From Trachelipus rathkii (Eukaryota; Arthropoda; Malacostraca; Isopoda; Trachelipodidae): DNA of 17,500 nucleotides. The stretch's first letter is position 1. Each line of letters starts with the position of its first letter. Positions 9,035 to 17,500 of this stretch are shown here, in pieces. The notes under the pieces were generated by a model that saw only the letters and a list, made by a program, of their open reading frames with translations, did not search any database and had not been told where the DNA came from. Position numbers and translations under genes: made by a program. The DNA lies in NCBI GenBank assembly GCA_015478945.1, contig JABUQX010060048.1, forward strand, positions 1-17,500, read 5' to 3'.

Positions 9035-9175
9035 TGTTTCACTAAGGTTATCAGATACAATTCGAGAATTTTGTTCAACTCCTCCCACTTTTTTTCGACC
9101 ATTACGCAATCCTATGATTTGGTCTTGGTTCGTTTTCGAACCTTTGCAATACCAAGTGATTCCTTGTTTTGTTAA
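9035..9175 (+). repeat. GTTTCG insert, short version, left arm
   Basis: A non-satellite insert inside a unit, between TTTCACTAAGGTTATCAGAT and TTGTTTTGTTAACAAA. It holds CAATTCGAGAATTTTGTTCA, CTCCTCCCAC and a small hairpin GGTTCG-TTTT-CGAACC (9127-9142). It is a shortened homologue of the insert at 9705 and the mirror of 15510-15660. Confidence 0.8.
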
Positions 9176-9704
9176 CAAATTTTCACACTAACAACAGTAA
9201 AGTAACTAACATAACCATACAAAAAATCGTAACCTATTCCTACTTTCTCAAGCATATCTCTAACATAACAATGGTAACTTTTTAAAACATGTAATATTTA
9301 ACAAAAATTATCAATAGACATTGGCTAATTATCTTACTGATTCAATCGATATACCGCTAACGTACTAAAGCTTTTCACATTCATAAAGCTCCCCATAGCA
9401 TAAGCCCGAAGCTAAGAATACATGAACAACACAAACCTAACACTACCTGCATATGAATAAACTTGTCAACATTAACCAGGTACGCGCACTTAACATCAGT
9501 AAAATAACTAACATTGTCCGCAAAACGTAAACTAGTCATATTTTTTTTTTCAAACATTTCTCTAACATTTTAACGTTAATTTTACATTGACACAGTAATA
9601 TTTAACAAAAATTTACACATCCTTGTCTAATTATCATACAGACCAGCGAATATATGCTAACGTAACAACGTTTTTTAAATTAACATAGTAATATTTAACA
9701 AAAA

Positions 9705-9990
9705 TTGGGTATAACGAAAGACCTCGTAAAGATATCAACAACGAGCGTAGAGATGCGAGCAGATGTCATCGTACCAGCACAGCGAAATAATGGTCTTACT
9801 GATTGGAAACCGTATGCGTAAGCAGTCCTTAAAGGTAATGAGATTCTTTTTTTCAACCAATCAGTTCGATAATTTATTCAAACTCCGCCCACTTTTTTCG
9901 TCAACATTAATGGCAATACCTATGAATTCCTTGTCTGGTTTCGTTTTTTCGAAACACTACATCAATACCAATCGATTCTGTTTTGTTAAC
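9705..9990 (+). repeat. GTTTCG insert, long version, left arm
   Basis: An insert in a satellite unit, beginning near ATTGGGTATAACGAAAGACC and ending at TTTTGTTAACAAAG. It carries about 130 bases absent from the short version (CTCGTAAAGATATCAACAAC, GTCATCGTACCAGCACAGCG, CCGTATGCGTAAGCAGTCCT). The shared part is CAACCAATCAGTTCGATAAT, CAAACTCCGCCCAC and two roughly 40-base subrepeats with CAATACC. A 104-codon plus-strand open frame (9763-10077) starts in it but runs into satellite sequence and is not conserved in the mirror copy. The origin is unknown. Confidence 0.8.
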
Positions 9991-11259
9991 AAAGTTTCAT
10001 ACTTAAGCAACAGTAAAGTACCTAACATAGCATACAAATTCGTAACCTATTCGCACTTTGTCAATACATATCTCTAACATACAATGTTAATTTATATTAA
10101 CATGGTAAATATTAACAAAAATTTATCACAACATGGTTATTATCATACTGATCAACGAGAATACTCTAACGTAACAAAGTTTTAATTCAATAAAGCTAAC
10201 ATAGCATAACAGGAACTAAGAAAATAATTACAGAGACAAACCTAGCACAGCTTATGCATGATAAGCTGTTAACATTAACAAAGTCCCACTAACAACAATA
10301 AAGTAACTAACATTGCAATAAAAACTTAACCTATTCATACTTTTTTCCAAGCGTATCTCTAACAATTAACGTTAATCTTACAATGACACAGTAGCATTAA
10401 GCAAAAAGCCATCATAACATTGTTCCGCATATCATACAGACCCACTATTATTTTAAGTCACTTTCGGGGAGGTAAAGTCATTTCGGCTAAACATAACATA
10501 AAAACAAGTTCTTTATATACTAACCATCGAATATATGCTGACGTAACATTGTTTTACATTTAATAAAGCTAACATAGCAATACCAGAACTAAGAATATAA
10601 TGTACAATTGACAAACCTAACACACTTACGCACGAATAAACTTACTAACATTAACAAAGTTCATACTTAACAACAGTAAGTAACTACCACGGCATCACAA
10701 AACGTAACCTTATTCACACATTTTCATGCATATCTCCCAACATAAAAAATTTTGTTTAAAAATTTTTTTTTACAAATTAAACAAAACCCCTATGATTTAC
10801 ATCGCAATTTCGCGTATATTTTGAATAAACATAGCGCAAAAAATGAGTTCTGTATATACTAACCAGCGAATATATGCTAACAAAACAATGTTTTCATATT
10901 AATAAGCTAACAAAGCATCATATGAACTAAGAAATATAATGTAAAACGACAAACCTAAACACTTAACACATTCGAATAAACCGTTAACATTAACAAAGTT
11001 CACACTTAACAACAGTAAAAACAGTAAAGTAACTAACAAAACGTAACCTATTCATAACTTTTTTCCAAACATATCTCTAACCATTAACGTTAATTTTACA
11101 TTGAACAGTAATATTTGCAAAAATTAATGCATAATCTTGTGTATTAATCATACAGGACCAACGAATAACTGTAAACGTAACAAAGTTTTTTACAAAAACA
11201 TAACATAAAAACAAATTCTTTGAATAAAATATCATGTAGAATGTAATAGTTTACTGATT

Positions 11260-11400
11260 TTAAAACAGTAAATCAGTAAAAAATCAAACCATCAAACCCT
11301 CCCTCCATGACCTTTTGATCTATTAATCTATTGAAGTCATGTCACATTTCGAGCAATCATTTAGGATAAACATAACACAAAAATAATTCTGTATATACTA
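11260..11400 (+). repeat. B module, copy
   Basis: AAAACAGTAAATCAGTAAAA, a C-rich patch, ATCTATTAATCTATTGAAGT, CACATTTCGAGCAATCATTT and GGATAAACATAACAC, then a satellite landmark. Its mirror is at about 13322-13470. Confidence 0.8.
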
Positions 11401-11934
11401 ACCATCGAATATATCTAACGTAACAAAAGTTTTATCATTAATAAAGCTAACTAACATAACCTGAACTAAGAATATAATATACAACACCAAACCTAATACA
11501 CCATATGTACGAATAAACTACTACATTAACAATGTTTCCATACTTAACAACAGTAAATTACCTAGCACAGCGTACAAAAACGTAACCTATTCACATACTT
11601 TTTTCAAGCAATATCTTCTATCATATCAAATGTTATTTTACACTAACATCGTAATATTTACCAAAAATTTAGCATACCCTGTCTAATCATGCATACAGAC
11701 AACGAATATAAATGCTAACGTAACAAATTTTTTACATCAACCTCGTCATATTTAACAAAAATTCAATCATAACATCATCTAAATATCATAATCCCTCAAC
11801 GAATAATAGCAAACATATACAATAGTTTTTTAACCAAGACGTAACATAAATAACAAAAATTTTATCCTGACATAACATAAAAATAATTCTTTCGAATAAA
11901 ATATCCAACAGTACAGCGTAATAGTTTTATCTGA

Positions 11935-12100
11935 TTTAAACGGTAAATCTGTAAATCAGTAAAAATCAAACCACCCATCCCTTACGTTACCCTATCCAAC
12001 CCACCCGCTTATGATCTAATTGCAGCTATTGAGTCACGTCATATTCCCCGAAGTATCAATTTGGATAAACATATAACATAAAACTAAGTTCTTTATATAA
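11935..12100 (+). repeat. B module, copy nearest the centre (left)
   Basis: AAACGGTAAATCTGTAAATC, a C-rich CCACC patch, TGATCTAATTGCAGCTATTG, a degraded ATATTTCGAGTATCAATTTG-like stretch and GGATAAACATATAACATAAA, followed by a satellite landmark. Its mirror copy is at about 12630-12800. Confidence 0.8.
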
Positions 12101-12180
12101 ACTGACCTACGAATATATGCTTACGCAACAAAGTTTCAACGTAGACAGCGTGAATAAACTGTAGACATTAACAAAGTATA

Positions 12181-12352
12181 CAATCTCAAGCTTTACTATA
12201 AAAAATTGATAGGTTTGGCACATCGCATCATACAAAGGTGATTTGGCAACACTGTACGCACCAATTGAAATGATCACCCAAGGGGATGCGCCCCCTTAGG
12301 GGTGATGAATCCATTCTGTGGATTACACCCTAAGGGGGGTGTACGCGGGTTT
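12181..12352. other. Palindrome core, left half
   Basis: Non-satellite sequence specific to the centre of the palindrome. It contains AAATTGATAGGTTTGGCACA, GTGATTTGGCAACACTGT, TGATCACCCAAGGGGATGCG and a strong hairpin (next entry). It returns as the reverse complement in 12377-12545, except for about 20 bases missing next to the central stem. Confidence 0.85.
12291..12338. repeat. Core hairpin, left
   Basis: The arms CCCCCTTAGGGGTG-ATGAATCCA and TGGATTACACCCTAAGGGGG pair with small bulges around the loop TTCTG (12314-12318). The left arm is itself partly palindromic (CCCCTTAGGGG). Confidence 0.88.
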
Positions 12353-12376
12353 GGCCTCAGCCTTCGGGCTGAGGCC
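12353..12376. repeat. Central stem-loop of the giant palindrome
   Basis: The arms GGCCTCAGCC and GGCTGAGGCC flank TTCG. The right side has GGG where the left has CC. If one C has been lost on the left, the stem becomes 11 bp with a TTC loop, that is C-GAA-G on the bottom strand, matching the three hairpins at 2922-3105. This is the exact symmetry point of the 10-kb inverted repeat. Confidence 0.95.
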
Positions 12377-12545
12377 TTATCCCTCCTATTGATGATCATC
12401 CCGATGCACCCCTTAGGGGTGATCCCCATTCTGTGGATTCACACCCTTCAAGGGGCGCATCCCCTTGGGTGATCATCAATTGGTGCATACAGTGTTGCCA
12501 AATCACCTTTGTATGATGCGATGTTGCCAAACCTATCAATTTGTT
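12377..12545. other. Palindrome core, right half
   Basis: Reverse-complement counterpart of 12181-12352. It has about 20 extra bases next to the central stem, including CCCTCCTATTGATGATCATC. After the core hairpin it reads TCATCAATTGGTGCATACAG, TGTTGCCAAATCACC and GATGTTGCCAAACC, an internal TGTTGCCAAA direct repeat. Confidence 0.85.
12403..12461. repeat. Core hairpin, right
   Basis: The arms GATGCACCCCTTAGGGGTG-ATCCCCA and TGGATTCACACCC-TTCAAGGGGCGCATC flank the loop TTCTG (12429-12433). The block CCATTCTGTGGATT is identical and in the same orientation at 12311-12324 and 12426-12439, although the surrounding arms are inverted copies. Confidence 0.88.
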
Positions 12546-12629
12546 TATAGTAAAGCTTGAGATTGTTATACTTTGTTAATGTCTACAGTTTATTCACGCT
12601 GTCTACGTTGAACTTTGTTGCGTAAGCAT

Positions 12630-12800
12630 ATATTCGTAGGTCAGTATATAAAGAACTTAGTTTTATGTTATGTTTATCCAAAATGATACTCGAAATATGA
12701 CTTGACTCAATAGTTCAATAGATCATAAGCGGGTGGGTGGATAGGGGAACTGTAAGGATGGGTGGTTTGATTTACTGATTTCCAGATTTACCGTTTTAAA
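12630..12800 (-). repeat. B module, copy nearest the centre (right)
   Basis: Reverse-complement partner of 11935-12100: TATATAAAGAACTTAG, CCAAAATGATACTCGAAATA, AATAGTTCAATAGATCATAA, a G-rich GGGTGGGTGG patch and TTTGATTTACTGATTT. Confidence 0.8.
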
Positions 12801-13321
12801 ATCAGTAAACTATTATGCCTGTACTGTGATATTTTATTCAAAGAACTATTTTTATGTTATGTAAGAATGAACGCTTATTATTTTTATTATGTTTGGTCAA
12901 TAAGTCTGTTATGTTTTGCTATTATTCGTGTGGGAATTTTTCATCTTTCGATGATGTTTATGATGAATCTTTTTTGTTTAATATGACGAGGTTGATGTAA
13001 AAAATTGTTTTACGTTAGCTTTATTTCGTTGTCAATATGATGAATAGACAGGGTTATGCTAAATTAATGCGCATATTTCAAGGTGCGCGTAGTAAGAACA
13101 TTGATATGATAGAGAAATGTTTGAAAAAAGGTGTGAATAGGTTACGTTTTTTCTACGCTGTTCTAGGTACTTTACTGTTGTTAATATGGAACTTTGAATG
13201 TTAGTAGTTTATTCGTACATATGGTGTTATTAGGTTTGGTGTTGTATTATATTCTTAGTTCAGGCTTATGTTATGTTACTTTATTATGTAAACCGTTGTT
13301 ACGTTAGGCATATATTCCGAT

Positions 13322-13475
13322 GGTTATATATACAGAAATTATTTTGTGTTATGTTTTATCCTAAATGATTGCTCGAAATGTGACATGACTCAATAGATTA
13401 ATAGATCAAAAGGTCATGGAGGGAGGTTTGTTGTTTGATTTTACTGATTTACTGTCTTTAAAATCAGTACACTAT
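13322..13475 (-). repeat. B module, copy (right arm)
   Basis: Mirror of 11260-11400: CTAAATGATTGCTCGAAATG, AATAGATTAATAGATCAAAA, a GGAGGGAGG patch and TTTGATTTTACTGATTTACT. Confidence 0.8.
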
Positions 13476-14714
13476 TACAATTTACTATGATATTTATTCA
13501 AAGAATTTATTTTTATGTTATGTTTGGAAAAAACTTGTATGTTTACAGTTATTCGTTGGTGTGTATGATAATTACACAAGGTTATGATAAAATTTTGTCA
13601 AATATTACTGTGTCAATGTAAAAATTAACGTTAAATGTGTTAGAGATATGTTTGGGAAAGTAGAATAGGTTTACGTTTTGTATGCATGTTAGCTACTTTA
13701 CTGATGTAAGTGTGGAACTTGTTTAATGTTAACGTTAATTTCGAATGTAAGTTGTTGTTAGGTTTGTCCGTTGTACATTATTTTCTTAGTTCATATGAAG
13801 CCTAGGTTAGCTTTATTAATATGAAAACATTGTTATGTTAGCATATATATTCGCTGGTTAGTGATATAAAGAAACTCATTTTTTGCGTCTATGTTTATTC
13901 AAATGATCACTCGAAATGCGATGTAAATCAATAGTGTTAATGTTAAAATTAACATTATGTTAGAGATATGCATGCAAAATGTGGAATAGGTTACGTTTGT
14001 AATGCCGCGCCGGTACTTTACTGTGTTAAGTATGGAACTTTTGTTAATGTTAGTAGTTTCTAGTCGTGCGTAAGGTGTGTTAGGTTTGTCATTGTACATT
14101 ATATTTTTAGTTCTGGTAATGCTATGTTAGCTTTATCTAAGGTGAAAACAATGTTACTGTCAGCATATAATTCGATGGTTAGTATTATAAGAACTTGTTT
14201 TTATGTTTGTTTAGCCGAAATGATACTCGAATGTGAACCTTAAATCAATAGTTGGTCCTGTATGATATCGAAATGTTTATGATGCAATTTTGCTAAAATG
14301 CTACTGTTCATTGTAAGATTAACGTTACATATTGTTAGAGATACGCTTGAACAAAGTATGAATAGGTTCCGTTTTGCATGCAATGTTAGTTACTTTATTG
14401 ATGTTAAGTGCTGGACTTTGTTAATGTTAAGCAGCTTATTCATGCATAGCGTGCTAGGTTGTCTGCTGTAGCATTTTTTCTTAGTTTTCATGTTATGCTA
14501 TGGTGCTTTATTGATATGGAAACTTTGTTACCGTTAGAGTATTCTCGTTGATCAGTATGATAATTAACCATTGTTGTTGATAAATTTTGTTAAATATTAC
14601 CAATGTTAATATAAATTAACAATTGTTATGTTAGAGATATGCTTGACAAAGTGCGAATAGGTTAGAATTTGTATGCTAATGTTAGGTACTTTACTGCTGC
14701 TAAATGTGAAACTT

Positions 14715-14998
14715 TTGTTAACAAAACAAGAATCATTGGTATTGTGTAGTGTTTCGAAAACGAACCAGACAAGGAATCATAGGTATTGCATAATGTTTCG
14801 AAAAAAGTGGGCGGAGTTTGAATAAATTATCGAACTGATTGGTTGAAGAAAGAATCTCATTACCTTTAAGGACTGCTTACGCATACGGTTTCCATCAGTA
14901 AGACATTTTTCGCTGTGCTGGTACGATGACATCTACTCGCATCTCTACGCTCGTTGTTGATATCTTTACGAGGTCAAATCTTTATACCCAATTTTGTA
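14715..14998 (-). repeat. GTTTCG insert, long version, right arm
   Basis: Mirror of 9705-9990. Two adjacent roughly 44-base subrepeats are clear here: AATCATTGGTATTG...GTTTCGAAAACGAACC and AATCATAGGTATTG...GTTTCGAAAA. They are followed by GTGGGCGGAGTTTGAATAAA, GATTGGTTGAAG and the part unique to the long version, which ends at TTTATACCCAATTTTG. Confidence 0.82.
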
Positions 14999-15509
14999 AT
15001 ATTACTATTGTTATTTAAAAAACGTTGTTTACGTTAGATTATTCGCTTGGTCTGTATGATAATTAGACAAGGATGTGTAAATTTTGTTAAATATTACTGT
15101 GTCAATGTAAAATTAACGATTAAAATGTTAGAGAAATGTTGAAAAAAAAAAAATATGACTATTTTTACGTTTGCGGGACATGTTTAAGTTATTTTACTGA
15201 TGTTAAGTGCGGTACTTTGTTAATGTTAACAGTTTATTCATATGCAAGTTGTGTTAGGTTTGTTGTTGTACATTATTTTCTTAGTTCTGGTTATGCTATG
15301 TTAGCTTTATTGATGTGAAAAACTTTATTACGTTAGCGTATATTCATTGATCAGTATGATAATTAGCCAATGTTATGATAATTTTTGTTAAATATTACCA
15401 TGTTAATGTAAAAATTAACATTGTTATGTTAGAGATATGCTTGAGAAAGTAGGAATAGGTTACGATTTTTGTATGTTATGTTAGTTACTTTACTGTTGTT
15501 AAGTGTGAA

Positions 15510-15660
15510 ACTTTGTTAACAAAACAAGAATCAATGGCATTGCGTAATGTTTCGAAAACGAACCAGACAAGAATCATAGGTATTGCGTAATGTTTCGAAA
15601 AGTGGGAGGAGTTTGAACAAATTCTCGAATTGTATCTGATAACCTTAGTGAAACAGGTTT
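15510..15660 (-). repeat. GTTTCG insert, short version, right arm
   Basis: Mirror of 9035-9175: two subrepeats (AATCAATGGCATTGCGTAAT and AATCATAGGTATTGCGTAAT), then GTGGGAGGAGTTTGAACAAA and TTGTATCTGATAACCTTAGT. It lacks the part unique to the long version. Confidence 0.82.
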
Positions 15661-16019
15661 GGAACTTTGTTAATGTTAACAGTTTATTCGTACATAAGAT
15701 GTGTTAGGTTTGCCGTTGTACATCATATTCTTAGCTCAGGTGATGCTATGTTAGCTTTATTAATGTGAAATAATGTAAAATTATCATTACCATGTTGGCG
15801 ATATGGTTGATAAATGAGTGAATAGGTTACGTTTATGTATGCTAAGTTAGTTATTTTACTGTTGTTAAGTGTGGAACTTTGTTAATGTTGACAGTTTATT
15901 CATGCATAAGGTATGTTAGGTTTGGTGTTGCACATTATATTCTTACATCAGTTGATGCTAGGTTAGCTTTTTTAATGTGAAAATTTTGTTACGTAGGTAC
16001 ATATACGTTGGTCAGTGTA

Positions 16020-16160
16020 TAAAGAACTAGTTTTTATGTTGTGTTTATTCAAAAATGCTACTCGATGTGTGATTTGAATCAATAGATCAATAGATCATTG
16101 CGAGGGTGGGGTTGATAGGGCGGGGGTTTGATTTACTGATTTACTGTTTTACAGCTTTGG
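16020..16160 (-). repeat. B module, copy (right arm, distal)
   Basis: Mirror of 8530-8665: TATAAAGAACTAGTTTTTAT, AAAATGCTACTCGATGTGTG, AATCAATAGATCAATAGATC, a G-rich patch and TTTGATTTACTGATTTACTG. Confidence 0.8.
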
Positions 16161-16164
16161 TGTA

Positions 16165-16430
16165 TGTAAAATGTAAATTTTTTTTATGTTATAAACATAA
16201 AAAGAATAAAATTTTTAGTAAAAACAAAAAGTTTTAAAGAAATAAAATTAAAAATTAAAAGTTTTTTAAAAAACAAAAAAAGTTTTAATGAAATGAAATT
16301 AAAAATAAATAAAAGTTTTTTTTTTAAAAACAAAAAGTTTTAAGGAAATAAAAATAAATAAAAGTTTTTTAAAAACAAAGAGTCTTAAAGAAATGAAATT
16401 AAAAATAAATAAACAAATACAGCTCTATAC
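16165..16430 (-). repeat. A-rich minisatellite block, right arm
   Basis: Mirror of 8240-8515, read as A-rich. The word CAAAAAGTTTTAA, with variants, starts at 16225, 16274, 16331 and 16376, so the block is a four-unit minisatellite of about 45-57 bases. Each unit also contains GAAATGAAATTAAAAATAAA. Confidence 0.82.
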
Positions 16431-17500
16431 TGATATGGTAAATGAATATTTAACTCATCAGCTTCATACCTGTTCATTCTGTATGCAATGTTAGTTACTT
16501 TACTGCTGTTAAGCTATGGACTTTGTGATTGTTAGCATTTATTCGGAGCGGGAGGTATGTTAAGGTTTTGTCATTCTGCGTTATAATCTTAGTTCAGGCC
16601 TATGATATGTTAGCTTTATTGATGTGAAAACTTTGTTACGTCAGCATATTCGTAGACCTTTTAGGATAATTAGGTTAGGTTATGGTAAAAATTATTGTTA
16701 ATGTTACTATTTAATGTAAAATAACAGGATATGTCAGAGATATGTTGGTGAAAAAGTAATGAATAGGGTACGTCTGTAATGCAATGTTAGTTACCTTTAC
16801 TGTGTTAAGTATGGAAAACTTTGTTAATGTTAACTGTTTATCGTGTTTTAAGATGTGTAGGTGGTGCGGTGCACCTTAGTATTCTAGACAGATTATATTG
16901 TTAGCTTATTGATGTTGAAAAATCTTTGCTTGCAATTTAGCGTATTTCGTTGGTCAGTATGAATAATTATGTTAGCGTTTAATGATAAATTTTTTGTTAA
17001 ATGTACTATTTAGTGTAAAATAAACAGTTGATACGTTGTAGAGATATGTTTAAAAAGGGTGAAATGAGACGTTCTGTATGCTGCCGATAGTTACTTTCCT
17101 TTGTGAAGTATGGTACTTTGTTAATGTTGACTGTTTATTCGTACATAAGGTATGTTAGGTTGGCTTTGTACATTTTATTCTTAGTTCAGGTTATGATATG
17201 TTAGCTTTATTGGTGGATGCGAAAACTTTGTTACGTTAGCATATTTTCATTGGTCAGTATGATAAATAGGTTAGGTTATGATAAATTTTTTGTTAAAGGT
17301 TACTATGTTAATGCTAAAATAACAGTTGATATGTTAGAATATGTTTGAAAAAAGGGAATAGGGTTCGATTTTGTATGGCCAAACGTTGGTTATTTTCTTG
17401 TTGTTAAGTATCGGTACTTTGTTAATGTTGACTGTTTATTCGCGTTTAAGGTATGTTAGGTTTGATGTTTTACATATATTCTTGCATTCAGCTTGTTATG

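Larger units (their letters stand above)
5740..12180 (+). repeat. Satellite array, about 290-bp unit, left arm orientation
   Basis: The landmark CGAATATATGCTAACGTAAC, with variants, recurs at about 5999, 6287, 6568, 7162, 7451, 7749, 8041, 8671, 9347, 9648, 10158, 10526, 10867, 11161, 11406, 11703 and 12111. Uninterrupted spacings lie near 280-300. Each unit reads, in order: the landmark, AATAAAGCTAACATAGCATA, AACTAAGAATATAATG, AAACCTAACATACCTT, CGAATAAAC, TTAACATTAACAAAGTTCAT, ACTTAACAACAGTAAAGTAA, GCATACAAAACGTAACC, TATTCACACTTTTTC, CATATCTCTAACATA, ACATTTAACAAAAATT and TAATTATCATACTGACCA. Longer spacings come from B modules, T-rich blocks and GTTTCG inserts. Units diverge mostly by one- or two-base indels. 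There is no coding capacity; open frames inside are chance. Confidence 0.9.
7205..17500. repeat. Giant inverted repeat (palindrome), arms over 5.1 kb, four-base spacer
   Basis: The sequence from about 7205 to 12364 returns as its reverse complement from 12365 to the window end. Satellite units, B modules, the T-rich block (8240-8515 against 16165-16430), the long GTTTCG insert (9705-9990 against 14715-14998) and the short one (9035-9175 against 15510-15660) all fall at mirrored places. The last bases of the window match 7205 onwards, so the right arm continues outside. By eye the arms are roughly 95 percent alike next to the centre and lower further out, with many one-base indels. A real foldback-like palindrome, or a template-plus-complement long-read or assembly artefact, would both give this. 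Confidence 0.95.
12546..17500 (-). repeat. Satellite array, right arm (inverted orientation)
   Basis: The same satellite family in reverse complement, with landmarks GTTACGTTAGCATATATTCG, AACTTTGTTAATGTTAACAG, GGTTACGTTTTGTATGC and AAATTTTTGTTAAAT in mirrored order. Unit spacing is again near 290 and the modules mirror those of the left arm. It continues past the window edge. No intact gene was found in it. Confidence 0.9.

Noticed and set aside
9127..9142. Pol III B-box in GGTTCGTTTTCGAACC
   Set aside because: Only the first six bases fit GGTTCGANNCC. There is no A-box at the right distance and no tRNA-like fold.
9763..10077. 104-codon plus-strand open frame starting MSSYQHSEIM
   Set aside because: It begins in the GTTTCG insert and continues into satellite sequence. 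No domain is recognisable and the frame is not kept in the mirror copy at 14715-14998.
16668..17285. Arthropod telomere repeat TTAGG
   Set aside because: Some satellite units contain TTAGGTTAGGTTA (16672 and 17270, and CCTAACCTAA in the left arm), but never more than two or three units. It is part of the satellite unit and not a telomere.

Overview
The window looks like repetitive, non-genic DNA from a eukaryote, most probably an invertebrate animal. It has long AT-rich microsatellites, decayed pieces of a CR1/Jockey-like non-LTR retrotransposon, several tandem-repeat families, and no intact protein-coding gene. The mix of very long (ATT)n, (AT)n, (CT)n and (AAG)n tracts with this LINE reverse transcriptase (RT) type fits decapod crustaceans, whose shrimp genomes are known to be microsatellite-rich. 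That assignment is an inference and could be wrong. Frameshifts by single-base insertion or deletion are frequent even where the amino-acid motifs are well kept, so uncorrected long-read error is a serious possibility throughout.

Layout: 1-144 is a LINE RT fragment, cut off by (ATT)n and (TTC)n tracts (145-884). A second, longer LINE fragment starts at the FADD catalytic motif (about 885) and runs to about 1670. It is followed by a probable 3' untranslated tail ending in a GGGCTCTGCCC hairpin and a 15-A tract (2379-2393). Four tandem 80-bp units follow (about 2400-2725). From 2922 to 4304 there is a mosaic of three near-perfect short hairpins, all with a GAA loop closed by C-G, and runs of ATT, GACTCC, AAG, AT and CT repeats. 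A less repetitive stretch (4305-4680) leads to four copies of a 122-bp tandem repeat (about 4680-5110). Then come an A/T homopolymer block and a pyrimidine-rich patch.

From about 5740 to the right edge, everything belongs to one satellite family (basic unit about 290 bp). It is interspersed with a 150-200 bp 'B' module, a T-rich minisatellite block and a GTTTCG-containing insert in long and short versions. The dominant feature is a giant inverted repeat: about 7205-12364 reads again as the reverse complement in 12365-17500, module by module. The two arms meet at a 10-bp GC-rich stem with a four-base loop (12353-12376). The palindrome is more than 10.2 kb and leaves the window on the right. 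On each side of its centre lies a 50-60 bp hairpin whose loop sequence is NOT inverted between the arms, which breaks perfect symmetry.

No genes work together here. The biology of interest is DNA structure: a foldback-type palindrome in a satellite array and a recurring C-GAA-G hairpin class. The main caution is that a hairpin (template plus complement) long-read artefact would give the same large-scale picture.
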